A stretch of 64,000 nucleotides of DNA, from contig JBOEGO010000017.1 in assembly GCA_050633465.1 (NCBI GenBank), forward strand, positions 248,001-312,000, written 5' to 3'. The notes under the pieces were generated by a model that worked only from the letters and a program-made list of their open reading frames with translations, was not told the origin of the DNA and did not search any database. Made by a program: the position numbers and the translations under genes. The first letter of the stretch is position 1. Each line of letters starts with the position of its first letter. Positions 17,484 through 25,821 of this stretch are shown here, piece after piece. The DNA is from UBA3069 sp050633465 (GTDB lineage: Bacteria > Pseudomonadota > Alphaproteobacteria > Rhodobacterales > Rhodobacteraceae).

Positions 17484-18476
17484 ATGAGCACGCAAATGCC
17501 AACCACAACTGCCACGCTGTTGCCGCAGGTTTCGGAACCGCGCAATCCGGGTATGGCGCTTGATATGGATTGGGTGATGGCAGCCCGATCCAATACATCG
17601 GCCATTGAACGCCGCGCCGCGCAGATCCCCGCCCGCCGCAGCGTGAAAAAGGATCATCAGGCCGCCTGGCTGTGCCGCGCCCTGACCTGCATCGACCTGA
17701 CCACCCTGTCGGGGGACGACACCGATGGCCGCGTGCGCCGTTTGTGTGCCAAGGCCCGCCACCCCCTGCGCCCCGACCTGATGGATGCACTGGGCATGAG
17801 TGGCCTGACTGTTGGCGCGGTCTGCGTCTATCACGAAATGGTGCCCGCCGCAGTGCGTGCGCTGGATGGGTCAGGTATTCCGGTCGCCGCCGTATCGACG
17901 GGATTTCCCGCTGGCCTGTCCCCTTTTCACCTGCGCATCGCCGAGATCGAAGAAAGCGTGCAGGTCGGCGCCAAGGAAATCGACATCGTGATTTCGCGGC
18001 GCCACGCGCTGACCGGAAACTGGCAGGCGCTTTATGATGAAATGCGTGAAATGCGCGCTGCCTGTGGCAATGCCCACGTCAAGGCGATCCTGGCCACGGG
18101 CGAACTGGGCACCCTGCGCAATGTCGCCCGTGCCTCTCTGGTGTGCATGATGGCGGGGGCCGATTTCATCAAGACATCAACGGGCAAGGAATCCGTCAAC
18201 GCCACCCTGCCCGTCAGTCTGGTGATGACCCGCGCCATTCGCGAGTATTACGACCGCACCGGATACCGCGTCGGATACAAACCCGCAGGCGGCATATCCA
18301 AGGCCAAGGACGCGCTGACCTATCTGTCCCTGATAAAGGAAGAGCTGGGCAACCGCTGGCTGCGCAACGATCTGTTCCGCTTTGGTGCCTCGTCGCTGCT
18401 GGGCGATATCGAACGTCAACTGGAACACCATGTCACTGGCGCATATTCCGCCGGATGGCGGCATCCGATAGGGTAA
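17484..18476 (+). CDS. deoC: Deoxyribose-phosphate aldolase
   Basis: 330 residues from ATG 17484, with a G-rich site (GGGGG) 5 nt upstream; ATG 17463 is an alternative. The enzyme cleaves 2-deoxyribose-5-phosphate to glyceraldehyde-3-phosphate and acetaldehyde. The Schiff-base lysine is Lys230 in ADFIKTSTGKESVNAT, with Lys266 in GYKPAGGISKA and Asp167 in KEIDIVI. A long N-terminal extension of about 60 residues precedes the aldolase core, as in the long-form DeoC proteins. The aldehyde dehydrogenase gene starts 4 nt after the stop, so acetaldehyde oxidation is likely coupled. Confidence 0.94.
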   Translation: MSTQMPTTTATLLPQVSEPRNPGMALDMDWVMAARSNTSAIERRAAQIPARRSVKKDHQAAWLCRALTCIDLTTLSGDDTDGRVRRLCAKARHPLRPDLMDALGMSGLTVGAVCVYHEMVPAAVRALDGSGIPVAAVSTGFPAGLSPFHLRIAEIEESVQVGAKEIDIVISRRHALTGNWQALYDEMREMRAACGNAHVKAILATGELGTLRNVARASLVCMMAGADFIKTSTGKESVNATLPVSLVMTRAIREYYDRTGYRVGYKPAGGISKAKDALTYLSLIKEELGNRWLRNDLFRFGASSLLGDIERQLEHHVTGAYSAGWRHPIG

Positions 18477-18480
18477 GCAC

Positions 18481-20817
18481 ATGACAGTGAAACAGATTTT
18501 CGACAGCATGGACTATGGCACTGCGCCCGAATCCGCAGCCGAGGCATTCGCATGGCTGGTCGATCAGGGTGACCGCTTCGGCCATTTCATCGACGGCGCA
18601 TTCACGCCGCCCGCCGACGGATTCAACGCGACCAACCCCGCCACGGGCGAAACGCTGGCCACCCTGTCGCAGGCCACGCTGGCGGATGTGGACGCCGCCG
18701 TTGCCGCCGCCCGCCATGCGCAACCGAAATGGCAGAAACTGGGCGGCGCTGGCCGTGCGCGGCATCTGTATACGCTGGCCCGTATGATCCAGAAACACGC
18801 CCGCCTGTTTGCGGTGCTGGAAACGCTGGACAATGGTAAACCGATCCGCGAGGCACGCGACATCGACATCCCGCTGGTGCATCGCCATTTCTATTTTCAC
18901 GCAGGGCTGGCGCAGCTGATGGATTCAGAACAGCCAGATCGCGCCCCGCTGGGCGTGTGTGGCCAGATCATCCCCTGGAATTTCCCCCTGCTTATGCTGG
19001 CATGGAAGGTCGCGCCCGCGCTGGCCGCAGGCAATACCGTGGTTCTGAAACCGGCCGAGCAAACCGCGCTTACTGCGCTGTTGTTCGCTGATATTTGCAA
19101 ACGCGCGGGCATCCCAAAGGGCGTGATCAACATTGTCACCGGCGATGGCGCGGTGGGTGAAATGATCACCACGCACGGCGGAATCAACAAGATCGCCTTC
19201 ACCGGATCAACCGAAGTGGGCCGCGCCATCCGCCGCGCCACGGCGGGGTCGGGCAAGGCGCTGACGCTGGAACTGGGCGGTAAATCGCCGTTCATTGTGT
19301 TTGACGACGCCGATATGGACAGCGCGGTCGAGGGCATCGTTGATGCGATCTGGTTCAATGGTGGGCAGGTCTGTTGCGCGGGGTCGCGCCTGATCGTGCA
19401 AGAGGGCATCGCCGATGAGTTCCACCGCCGCCTGCGCGCCCGCATGGACAAACTGCGCCTTGGTGATCCACTGGATAAATCCATTGACGTGGGCGCGATT
19501 GTATCGCCCGAACAGCGTGACCAGATCGCGGCCATGGTCAGCGCCTGCACCACGGGTCAACATCATGTGCTGGATACAGAAATCCCCGCCACGGGCAGCT
19601 TTTACCCGCCAACCCTGATCACCGGATTGGAAACTGCCGACCCGTTGATGCAGCAGGAAATATTCGGCCCCGTTCTGGTATCCACCACATTCCGCACCCC
19701 GGCCGAGGCCGTGCAACTGGCCAACAACACCCGCTATGGTCTGGCCGCAAGCATCTGGAGCGAAAACATAAATCTGGCGCTGGATATCGCGCCGAAACTG
19801 ACCGCTGGTGTTGTCTGGGTCAATGCGACAAACCTGTTCGATGCCGCCGCGCCCTTTGGCGGTCTGCGCGAAAGCGGGTTTGGCCGCGAGGGCGGATGGG
19901 AGGGCATCTGCGCCTATACGAAACCCGTTGGAAAATCCAAACCCCTGACCAAAATCGCCCCATGCACAGGCGACGATGCGGGTGATGGCATTGATCGCAC
20001 CGCAAAGCTCTATATCGGGGGGAAACAGACACGCCCCGACAGCGGGTATTCGCGCCCCGTTTGGGGCAAATCCGGCAAATTGCTGGGCGAGGTGCCGCAG
20101 GGATCGCGCAAGGACATCCGCAACGCGGTGGAATCCGCCACTGCCGCCGCCGGATGGGGCAAGACCACGGGCCATTTGCGGGCGCAGATCCTGTATTATA
20201 TCGCTGAAAACCTGTCGGCCCGCGCCGATGAATTTGCCGCGCGGATCGACGCGATGATGGGCGGCAAACGCGGCAAAGCCGAAGTGGAAACCTCTATCAA
20301 TCGCCTGTTCACCGCCGCCGCATGGGCCGACAAATTCGACGGGCAGGCCAAGGGCGTGCCGATGCGCGGGCTGGCATTGGCCCTGCGCGAACCCGTCGGC
20401 GTGATTGGCGCGATCTGCCCCGATGACGCGCCCCTGTTGGGGTTGGTGTCGCTGATGGCACCCGCCCTGGCGATGGGCAACCCTGTGGTGCTGGCCGCAT
20501 CCGAACCTTTCCCACTGGCCGCCACCGATTTTTATCAGGTGCTGGATACATCCGATGTGCCCGCAGGGGTGGTAAACATCATCACGGGCCGCCATGCCGA
20601 TCTGGCCCCGACTATGGCCAGCCATGCAGGGATAGACGCAGTATGGTGCCATTCATCAACCGACCTGTCGAAACAGATCGAATTCGACAGCGCCGCAAGC
20701 CTGAAACGCACATGGGTCAACAATGGCATGGCGGTGGATTGGGGCGTGGATCACACCCGCGCCATTCTGGATCACGCGACCGAGGTCAAAACCGTCTGGG
20801 TGCCCTACGGCGAATGA
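18481..20817 (+). CDS. ALDH16-type aldehyde dehydrogenase (two ALDH domains, second non-catalytic)
   Basis: 778 residues. The first ALDH domain (about 30-490) has Asn167 (PWNFPL), Glu264 (LELGGKSP) and catalytic Cys298 in GGQVCCAGSR. A second ALDH-like domain (about 500-778: LYIGGKQTRPDSG, REPVGVIGAICPDDAPLLGL, GNPVVLAASEPFPLAA, GVVNIITG) lacks the Glu and Cys motifs and is truncated. This two-domain architecture is that of the ALDH16 family, a member of which from a Loktanella-type bacterium has been structurally studied. The gene is 4 nt after deoC, so its substrate may be acetaldehyde. The C-terminal pseudo-domain probably serves dimerisation. Confidence 0.93.
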   Translation: MTVKQIFDSMDYGTAPESAAEAFAWLVDQGDRFGHFIDGAFTPPADGFNATNPATGETLATLSQATLADVDAAVAAARHAQPKWQKLGGAGRARHLYTLARMIQKHARLFAVLETLDNGKPIREARDIDIPLVHRHFYFHAGLAQLMDSEQPDRAPLGVCGQIIPWNFPLLMLAWKVAPALAAGNTVVLKPAEQTALTALLFADICKRAGIPKGVINIVTGDGAVGEMITTHGGINKIAFTGSTEVGRAIRRATAGSGKALTLELGGKSPFIVFDDADMDSAVEGIVDAIWFNGGQVCCAGSRLIVQEGIADEFHRRLRARMDKLRLGDPLDKSIDVGAIVSPEQRDQIAAMVSACTTGQHHVLDTEIPATGSFYPPTLITGLETADPLMQQEIFGPVLVSTTFRTPAEAVQLANNTRYGLAASIWSENINLALDIAPKLTAGVVWVNATNLFDAAAPFGGLRESGFGREGGWEGICAYTKPVGKSKPLTKIAPCTGDDAGDGIDRTAKLYIGGKQTRPDSGYSRPVWGKSGKLLGEVPQGSRKDIRNAVESATAAAGWGKTTGHLRAQILYYIAENLSARADEFAARIDAMMGGKRGKAEVETSINRLFTAAAWADKFDGQAKGVPMRGLALALREPVGVIGAICPDDAPLLGLVSLMAPALAMGNPVVLAASEPFPLAATDFYQVLDTSDVPAGVVNIITGRHADLAPTMASHAGIDAVWCHSSTDLSKQIEFDSAASLKRTWVNNGMAVDWGVDHTRAILDHATEVKTVWVPYGE

Positions 20818-21309
20818 TCAACGGATGATCAGCCGCGTTCCCGGCTGAATGCGCGCCGCGATCCAACGCAGATGGTCACGGCGAAACGCCACGCATCCGG
20901 CGGTGGGATACCCCTGCCGCCGCCATTGATGGATGAAAATCGCCGACCCCCTATGCGGGGTCGCATCAGGCCAGTTCCAATCGGTCACCAGCACCAGATC
21001 ATACATCGGATCAGCGCGGCGCAGGCATTCATGCGACGGCGTAAAAGGCCCGCGCACCAGATGGTTATAGGATGGGTGCAGGGGATCATCGCACCACAGA
21101 TCACGCGGCAGGATCGGTTCGGCCCAAGCCGCAGGGCGCGTCATTCGGTCGGGGCGATACATCATACCAACCACGCGGTGAATGCCATCCGGAGTCGCAA
21201 AATCGCCCTCTTTCTTGCGGTCAGTCACACCGCCGCGCCCGATGGTGCAGGGAAACATACGGCCCCCGAACCGCACCCCTTGCGGGCTGACCACCAGATC
21301 GGAAATCAC
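20818..21309 (-). CDS. L,D-transpeptidase catalytic (YkuD) domain protein
   Basis: 163 residues. The YkuD signature is IFIHQWRRQGYPTAGCVAFRR with His127 and Cys139. The rest matches the short YkuD proteins (GRGGVTDRKKEGDFATPDGIHRV, then WCDDPLHPSYN). No signal peptide is apparent at the annotated N-terminus, which is unusual for a peptidoglycan cross-linking enzyme. The start codon overlaps the ribA stop by 4 nt, so the two genes are translationally coupled. Substrates and cellular role are not evident. Confidence 0.88.
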   Translation of the reverse strand: MISDLVVSPQGVRFGGRMFPCTIGRGGVTDRKKEGDFATPDGIHRVVGMMYRPDRMTRPAAWAEPILPRDLWCDDPLHPSYNHLVRGPFTPSHECLRRADPMYDLVLVTDWNWPDATPHRGSAIFIHQWRRQGYPTAGCVAFRRDHLRWIAARIQPGTRLIIR

Positions 21310-22394
21310 AAAAGATGCCCTGATTTCGCGGCCTTGGTCGCCAGATAGGCGCGGTTATGCGCGCCCTCGCCCACCTTTAACGGCACCCGTTCGACTACGG
21401 AAACGCCCGCCTGTTCCATCATCGCAATCTTGCGCGGGTTGTTCGTCAGCAAACGCACCGCACCAAAGCCCATGGATTTCAGAATACGCGCGCCCAGTTT
21501 GAAATCACGCTCGTCATCCTCGAACCCCAATCTGTGATTGGCATCAACGGTGTCAAACCCCTGATCCTGCAGGGAATAAGCGCGCATTTTATTGGCCAGC
21601 CCGATCCCGCGCCCCTCTTGGTTCAGGTATAATAACACCCCTGCCCCTTCGGTCCCCATCTGGGCCAGCGCACCGCGCAACTGCGGGCCGCAATCACATT
21701 TCAAACTGCCCATGACATCGCCGGTAAAACAGGCCGAATGCAGCCGCGCCAACACGGGTTTGTCCCGTGCGGGCGACCCGACCTCAAAGGCGTAATGCTC
21801 CTCCCCGCCGTCTTCGGGGCGGTAGATGTGCAAACGCCCGGCCTCGGAGGCCTCGACCGGCAGGCGGGCGGACACGACGGGGTGTGGATAGGGCGAGGCA
21901 TCGAGCAGGGGCGCGGCCAGCCCCTCTAATACCACGGTCAGCCCATGCGCGGCGGCAAACCCGCGCCCGTCGGGCAGGTCCAACACCACCGCCGCCGGCA
22001 GCAACCGCGCCGATTTCACCAAACGGATCGCCAATCGGTGCAAGGCCACATCGCCACCACGGGCCGAGCGGAACGGCCCCTTCATCGGCATATCCAGATC
22101 ATCGGCAGGGTCGGCCACGGATTCAACCCAAGCCGCCCCGGCATCATCAGGCAGCAACAACCGCGCCAGATCGCCATCATATGCCCGCGCTTTCAGCGTT
22201 TCGGCCCGCCGCGACGTGACCGTCAACACCGGCGCACCACCCAAGGCGCGCAAATCGGCCAGACGCTGCGGTGTTAATGTTTCCGCCGCCATGACCAGAA
22301 CCGCACCCTGCCCCTGCACCACAACAGGCACCCCCATACGCAAATCGGCACGGGCGCGGGCCAGTATTTCGGTCATATCGGGGGCAAAGCTCAT
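21306..22394 (-). CDS. ribA: GTP cyclohydrolase II
   Basis: 362 residues. The C-terminal part (about 170-362) is GTP cyclohydrolase II, first step of riboflavin synthesis: zinc ligands Cys222, Cys233 and Cys235 in HSACFTGDVMGSLKCDCG, then YLNQEGRGIGL and LLTNNPRKI. The N-terminal 165 residues form a divergent domain in the place of DHBP synthase, without that enzyme's motifs; in Rhodobacteraceae RibA this extension is common. The gene is followed by an overlapping L,D-transpeptidase gene. Confidence 0.93.
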   Translation of the reverse strand: MSFAPDMTEILARARADLRMGVPVVVQGQGAVLVMAAETLTPQRLADLRALGGAPVLTVTSRRAETLKARAYDGDLARLLLPDDAGAAWVESVADPADDLDMPMKGPFRSARGGDVALHRLAIRLVKSARLLPAAVVLDLPDGRGFAAAHGLTVVLEGLAAPLLDASPYPHPVVSARLPVEASEAGRLHIYRPEDGGEEHYAFEVGSPARDKPVLARLHSACFTGDVMGSLKCDCGPQLRGALAQMGTEGAGVLLYLNQEGRGIGLANKMRAYSLQDQGFDTVDANHRLGFEDDERDFKLGARILKSMGFGAVRLLTNNPRKIAMMEQAGVSVVERVPLKVGEGAHNRAYLATKAAKSGHLL

Positions 22395-22556
22395 TTACGC
22401 ATCCTTATTCGTTCACGGAATATGTAACCACTGGATCAAAATGAAACAATTCCCATCACGAAAACACGAGGTCGTGAGAGCATTGCAGCAAACCTTGTCG
22501 GAACCAAACCGCGCACGCATTTGTTACTACAACAGAGCAAAGGAGGGTCCACAGCC

Positions 22557-23243
22557 ATGGGACAACTCAAGAAAATTCTACTCGTCGATGATGACGACGA
22601 CCTGCGCGAAGCACTGAGCGAGCAATTGGTCATGACCGAAGATTTCGACGTGTTCGAAGCAGGTAGCGGTGCCGAGGGGATGCAGCGTGCCAAAGAAGGC
22701 CTGTATGATCTGGTGATCCTTGATGTGGGCCTGCCCGACACCGACGGGCGCGAGCTGTGTAAGCTGATGCGCAAACAGGGCGTCAAAAGCCCGATCCTGA
22801 TGCTGACCGGCCATGACAGCGACGCCGATACAATTCTGGGGCTGGACGCCGGTGCCAATGATTACGTCACCAAACCGTTCAAATTTCCGGTGCTTTTGGC
22901 CCGTATCCGCGCACAATTGCGCCAGCATGAACAATCCGAAGACGCGGTTTTCCAGCTTGGCCCGTATACGTTCAAACCCGCGATGAAGATGCTGGTGACG
23001 GACGAAGACAAAAAAATCCGCCTGACCGAAAAAGAAACCAATATCCTGAAATATCTGTATCGGTCGACCGATGGCGTGGTGCCGCGCGATGTGCTGCTGC
23101 ACGAGGTATGGGGTTACAATGCGGGCGTCACGACGCACACCCTGGAAACCCATATTTACCGTTTGCGCCAGAAAATCGAACCGGATCCGTCCAATGCGCG
23201 CCTTCTTGTGACCGAATCCGGCGGATACAAGCTGGTCGCGTGA
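22557..23243 (+). CDS. OmpR/PhoB-family response regulator (orphan)
   Basis: 228 residues from ATG 22557, which has AAAGGAGGG 8 nt upstream; a longer TTG reading from 22521 includes that site and is rejected. The receiver domain has the acidic pocket VDDDDDL, phospho-acceptor Asp56 (ILDVGLP) and Lys106 (TKPF). The C-terminal winged helix is LTEKETNILKYLYRS ... THTLETHIYRLRQKIE. No sensor kinase gene is adjacent, so the signal is unknown. A candidate small RNA with its own terminator follows 75 nt downstream. Confidence 0.93.
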   Translation: MGQLKKILLVDDDDDLREALSEQLVMTEDFDVFEAGSGAEGMQRAKEGLYDLVILDVGLPDTDGRELCKLMRKQGVKSPILMLTGHDSDADTILGLDAGANDYVTKPFKFPVLLARIRAQLRQHEQSEDAVFQLGPYTFKPAMKMLVTDEDKKIRLTEKETNILKYLYRSTDGVVPRDVLLHEVWGYNAGVTTHTLETHIYRLRQKIEPDPSNARLLVTESGGYKLVA

Positions 23244-23317
23244 TGCAATTCGGCCACGGCTGACGTGGACGTAAGGAATTCCTGACTGACTTTGCGCACG
23301 TCAAAGGTGTATCATGG

Positions 23318-23414
23318 GAAACAGGAATACAGATACCAGATCCCGTCGCATAAGCGGGTTATCTTATGCACCTCCCTGTTGGACTTGCCCGGGCCTTGTG
23401 CCCGGGTTTTTTTT
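23318..23414 (+). ncRNA. Candidate small RNA with anti-Shine-Dalgarno loop and intrinsic terminator
   Basis: A compact structured unit between the response regulator and a convergent transpeptidase gene. AACAGG (23320-23325) pairs with CCTGTT (23375-23380). They enclose a hairpin made of GATA/TATC and CCCG/CGGG (23332-23363). CACCTCC (23369-23375) is mostly unpaired, as in many alphaproteobacterial sRNAs that target ribosome-binding sites. The unit ends with stem CCCGGGC / GCCCGGG and eight T. A promoter-like pair, CTGACT (23286-23291) and TATCAT (23310-23315) with 18-nt spacing, would start transcription near 23320. The evidence is structural only. Confidence 0.5.
23387..23414 (+). terminator. 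Strong intrinsic terminator
   Basis: Stem CCCGGGC (23388-23394) and GCCCGGG (23400-23406), loop CTTGT, followed by eight T at 23407-23414. It ends the response regulator transcript and/or the candidate small RNA. Confidence 0.9.
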
Positions 23415-23416
23415 GT

Positions 23417-23857
23417 TCATTCGGTGATGGTGATCGGGGTGCCGTTTGGTGTCATCGACCAAATTTCGCGCATTTCGGCATTGGTGACGGCAATACAGCC
23501 ATTCGTCCAATCCCATTTTCGGTGCAATCCGCCGATCCAGCCCCAGCCATTGGCGATACCATGGATCATGATATTGCCCCCCGGCGATGCGCCCGCCGCC
23601 TGTGCCTGCGCCTGATCCGCCGCGTTCGGGTATGATATATGCAGGCTTAGATGCGCGATGGATGACGCATTGCGCCAGTCGATCAGGTAGGTGCCTGTGG
23701 GGGTGCGTTCGTCGCCTTCGCGGGTTTTGTGGCCTGCGGGCATGGCACCCAGCGATATTTGATAGCTGCGCAACACCTTGCCACCTTTTAATAAATCCAG
23801 ACGCCGCATGGTTTTATCCACGAGAATACTATCGGCACGCAATTCGGGCGCAACCAT
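23417..23857 (-). CDS. L,D-transpeptidase catalytic domain (apparently cut off from its signal peptide by a frameshift)
   Basis: 146 residues. The YkuD signature is intact: His99 in GGNIMIHGIANG and Cys121 in DWTNGCIAVTN, with ILVDKTMRRLDLL at the domain start and GTYLIDWRN in the middle. Read from its first Met the protein has no export signal. The reading frame immediately upstream (23961 to about 23855, other frame) encodes a signal peptide or membrane anchor that ends just where this domain begins. Therefore the native gene probably spans 23417-23961 and carries a one- or two-base indel near 23850-23870, unless this is a sequence error. Confidence 0.75.
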   Translation of the reverse strand: MVAPELRADSILVDKTMRRLDLLKGGKVLRSYQISLGAMPAGHKTREGDERTPTGTYLIDWRNASSIAHLSLHISYPNAADQAQAQAAGASPGGNIMIHGIANGWGWIGGLHRKWDWTNGCIAVTNAEMREIWSMTPNGTPITITE

Positions 23858-23961
23858 ACCAGGGCATCAGCCGCCCCGACACGCGCCATCGTAAATGTGT
23901 ATCCATAGGCCACCCCGGTCAGCGCCAGACATAAAACAACAAGTCGAATAACAAACCGCAT
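23788..23961 (-). pseudogene. Signal-peptide fragment of the frameshifted L,D-transpeptidase
   Basis: From ATG 23961 (GGAG about 9 nt upstream) this frame reads MRFVIRLVVLCLALTGVAYG, a typical Sec signal or membrane anchor, then TFTMARVGAADAL, and runs on out of frame to a stop at 23788. Homologous transpeptidases continue from this position into the V-D-K-R-L block found in the neighbouring frame. I read it as the displaced 5' end of the transpeptidase gene. Confidence 0.6.
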
Positions 23962-24050
23962 AACCTGCTCCAATCACAGCGAAACCTTAGGTGGCGTTTG
24001 GCCCCTCTTAGCGGTAGTTTGCCCCGAAATCAAAACCAGCGGAGCGCATC

Positions 24051-24839
24051 ATGCCATTCACCCTTGCCACCTGGAACATCAATTCGGTTCGCCTGCGCGA
24101 AGGGTTGGTGGCGCAGCTGATGCGCAACGAAGCCCCCGATGTTCTGTGCCTGCAAGAGTGTAAATCGCCGGTCGAAAAAATCCCGCTCGATCAGTTTCGC
24201 GCGCTTGGCTATGATCACATCGTGGCGCGCGGCCAAAAGGGCTATAACGGCGTTGCGATCCTGTCAAAATTACCGATCACCGATGTGGGGGGGCATGATT
24301 TTGCCAACCTTGGCCACGCCCGCCATGTCGCGGCCCGGCTGGAAAACGGTGTGACGGTGCATAATTTCTATGTCCCCGCCGGTGGCGACAAACCCGACCG
24401 CAACATAAACGAAAAATTTGGCCAGAAACTGGATTACCTGACCGAAATGCGCGACTGGTTTCACGGGCAAGCGCCGGAAAAATCCATTCTGGTGGGTGAT
24501 CTGAACATCGCCCCACGCGAAGATGACGTGTGGGACCACAAAAAGCTGTTGAAAATCGTCAGCCACACCCCGATCGAAGTCGACCATTTCACCGATGTCA
24601 TGGAGGCAGGGAAATGGGTGGATATCACCCGTCAGGATATTCCCGATGGCCTGTTATATTCATGGTGGTCCTACCGCGCCAAGGATTGGAGCGAAGCCGA
24701 CAAGGGCCGCCGGTTGGATCACATATGGGCCACGCAGGATATTTCCAACGCCGGAAATTCCAGCCGCATCCTGCGCGACGTGCGCGGCTGGGAACAACCC
24801 AGCGACCATGCCCCGGTTTTTGCGTCATTCGACCTTTGA
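24051..24839 (+). CDS. xthA: Exodeoxyribonuclease III
   Basis: 262 residues, AP endonuclease/3'-5' exonuclease of base excision repair. Motifs of the EEP nuclease fold are present: ATWNINSVR, LCLQECKSP (metal Glu), YNGVAILSK, NFYVPAGGD, ILVGDLNIAPREDD, and the C-terminal LDHIWAT and PSDHAPVFASF (catalytic His). The gene stands alone between a transpeptidase (divergent) and the thioredoxin-TPR gene. Confidence 0.95.
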   Translation: MPFTLATWNINSVRLREGLVAQLMRNEAPDVLCLQECKSPVEKIPLDQFRALGYDHIVARGQKGYNGVAILSKLPITDVGGHDFANLGHARHVAARLENGVTVHNFYVPAGGDKPDRNINEKFGQKLDYLTEMRDWFHGQAPEKSILVGDLNIAPREDDVWDHKKLLKIVSHTPIEVDHFTDVMEAGKWVDITRQDIPDGLLYSWWSYRAKDWSEADKGRRLDHIWATQDISNAGNSSRILRDVRGWEQPSDHAPVFASFDL

Positions 24840-24894
24840 AATCCGGTGTTGAACGCGCATATATGACCCAACGCATTTAAGGAAAGTGAACGCC

Positions 24895-25794
24895 ATGCTG
24901 GAATTTGGACAAGGCAACACCGCACCCGCCGCGATCAAAGACGTGAACGAAGCCGATTTTATGGCCGAAGTGGTTGAAGCATCAAAAGAAATCCCCGTTA
25001 TCGTGGATTTCTGGGCGCCGTGGTGCGGCCCGTGCAAAACGCTTGGCCCGCAATTGGAATCCGCAGTTGCCGCCACAAACGGCAAGGTCAGAATGGTCAA
25101 GGTCGATGTGGATCAGAACCAGGCCATCGCGGGCCAGTTGCGCGTGCAATCCATTCCCACTGTCTATGTGTTCTGGCAGGGCCAGCCCGTTGACGGGTTC
25201 CAAGGCGCCGTCGCCCATTCCGAAGTGCAGGATTTCGTGAAACGCGCTGCCGATCTGGGTGGTGACGGTGGTCTGGCTGATGCCATCGCCGCCGCCGAAG
25301 AAATGCTGGACGAAGGCGCCGCCGCCGACGCGGCCCAGACATTCGCCGCCATTCTGGAAGAAGACCCCAAGAATTCAGATGCTTATGGTGGTCTGGTCCG
25401 GGCCTATATTGCCGCCGGAGATCTGGATCAGGCCGAGGCCGTGCTGAACGGCGCGCCCGCCGAAATCGCCAAATCCGCGCAGCTCGATGCCGCCCATGCG
25501 GCGCTGGAACTGGCACGTCAGGCCGAAAACGCTGGTCCCGTTGCCGAATTGCAGGCCAAGGTGGATGCCGACCCCGCCGACCTGCAAGCGCGGTTCGATC
25601 TGGCCGCAGCCCAACATGCCGCCGGACAGGTGCAAGAGGCCGTGGACAACCTGCTGGAAATTTTCCGCCGCGACCGCGAATGGAACGAAGACGCCGCCAA
25701 ACAACAGCTTTTCACCATATTCGAGGCGCTGAAACCCAATGATCCGGTCGTGTTGAACGGGCGGCGCAAACTTAGCTCTATGATATTTGCCTGA
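24895..25794 (+). CDS. Thioredoxin-TPR protein (CnoX/YbbN type)
   Basis: 299 residues from ATG 24895 (AAGGAAAG 8 nt upstream); GTG 24886 overlaps that site. An N-terminal thioredoxin fold carries the active CGPC at residues 44-47 (FWAPWCGPCK) and cis-Pro in SIPTVY. Residues about 125-299 are helical repeats of the YbbN/CnoX type (DAIAAAEEMLDEG, ILEEDPKNSDAYGGLVRAYIAAGDLDQAEAVL). Family members combine redox and holdase activity under oxidative stress; E. coli CnoX has a SxxC site, while here CGPC implies active reductase capability. It starts an operon with a Lon-N protein and Trm112. Confidence 0.93.
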   Translation: MLEFGQGNTAPAAIKDVNEADFMAEVVEASKEIPVIVDFWAPWCGPCKTLGPQLESAVAATNGKVRMVKVDVDQNQAIAGQLRVQSIPTVYVFWQGQPVDGFQGAVAHSEVQDFVKRAADLGGDGGLADAIAAAEEMLDEGAAADAAQTFAAILEEDPKNSDAYGGLVRAYIAAGDLDQAEAVLNGAPAEIAKSAQLDAAHAALELARQAENAGPVAELQAKVDADPADLQARFDLAAAQHAAGQVQEAVDNLLEIFRRDREWNEDAAKQQLFTIFEALKPNDPVVLNGRRKLSSMIFA

Positions 25795-25821
25795 TGCCCT
25801 GCGCGGCCTAGGTTCAAGGGT

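Noticed and set aside
19207..20652. A 481-residue minus-strand frame opposite the ALDH16 gene
   Set aside because: Antisense shadow of a clearly coding gene; no domain, no ribosome-binding site.
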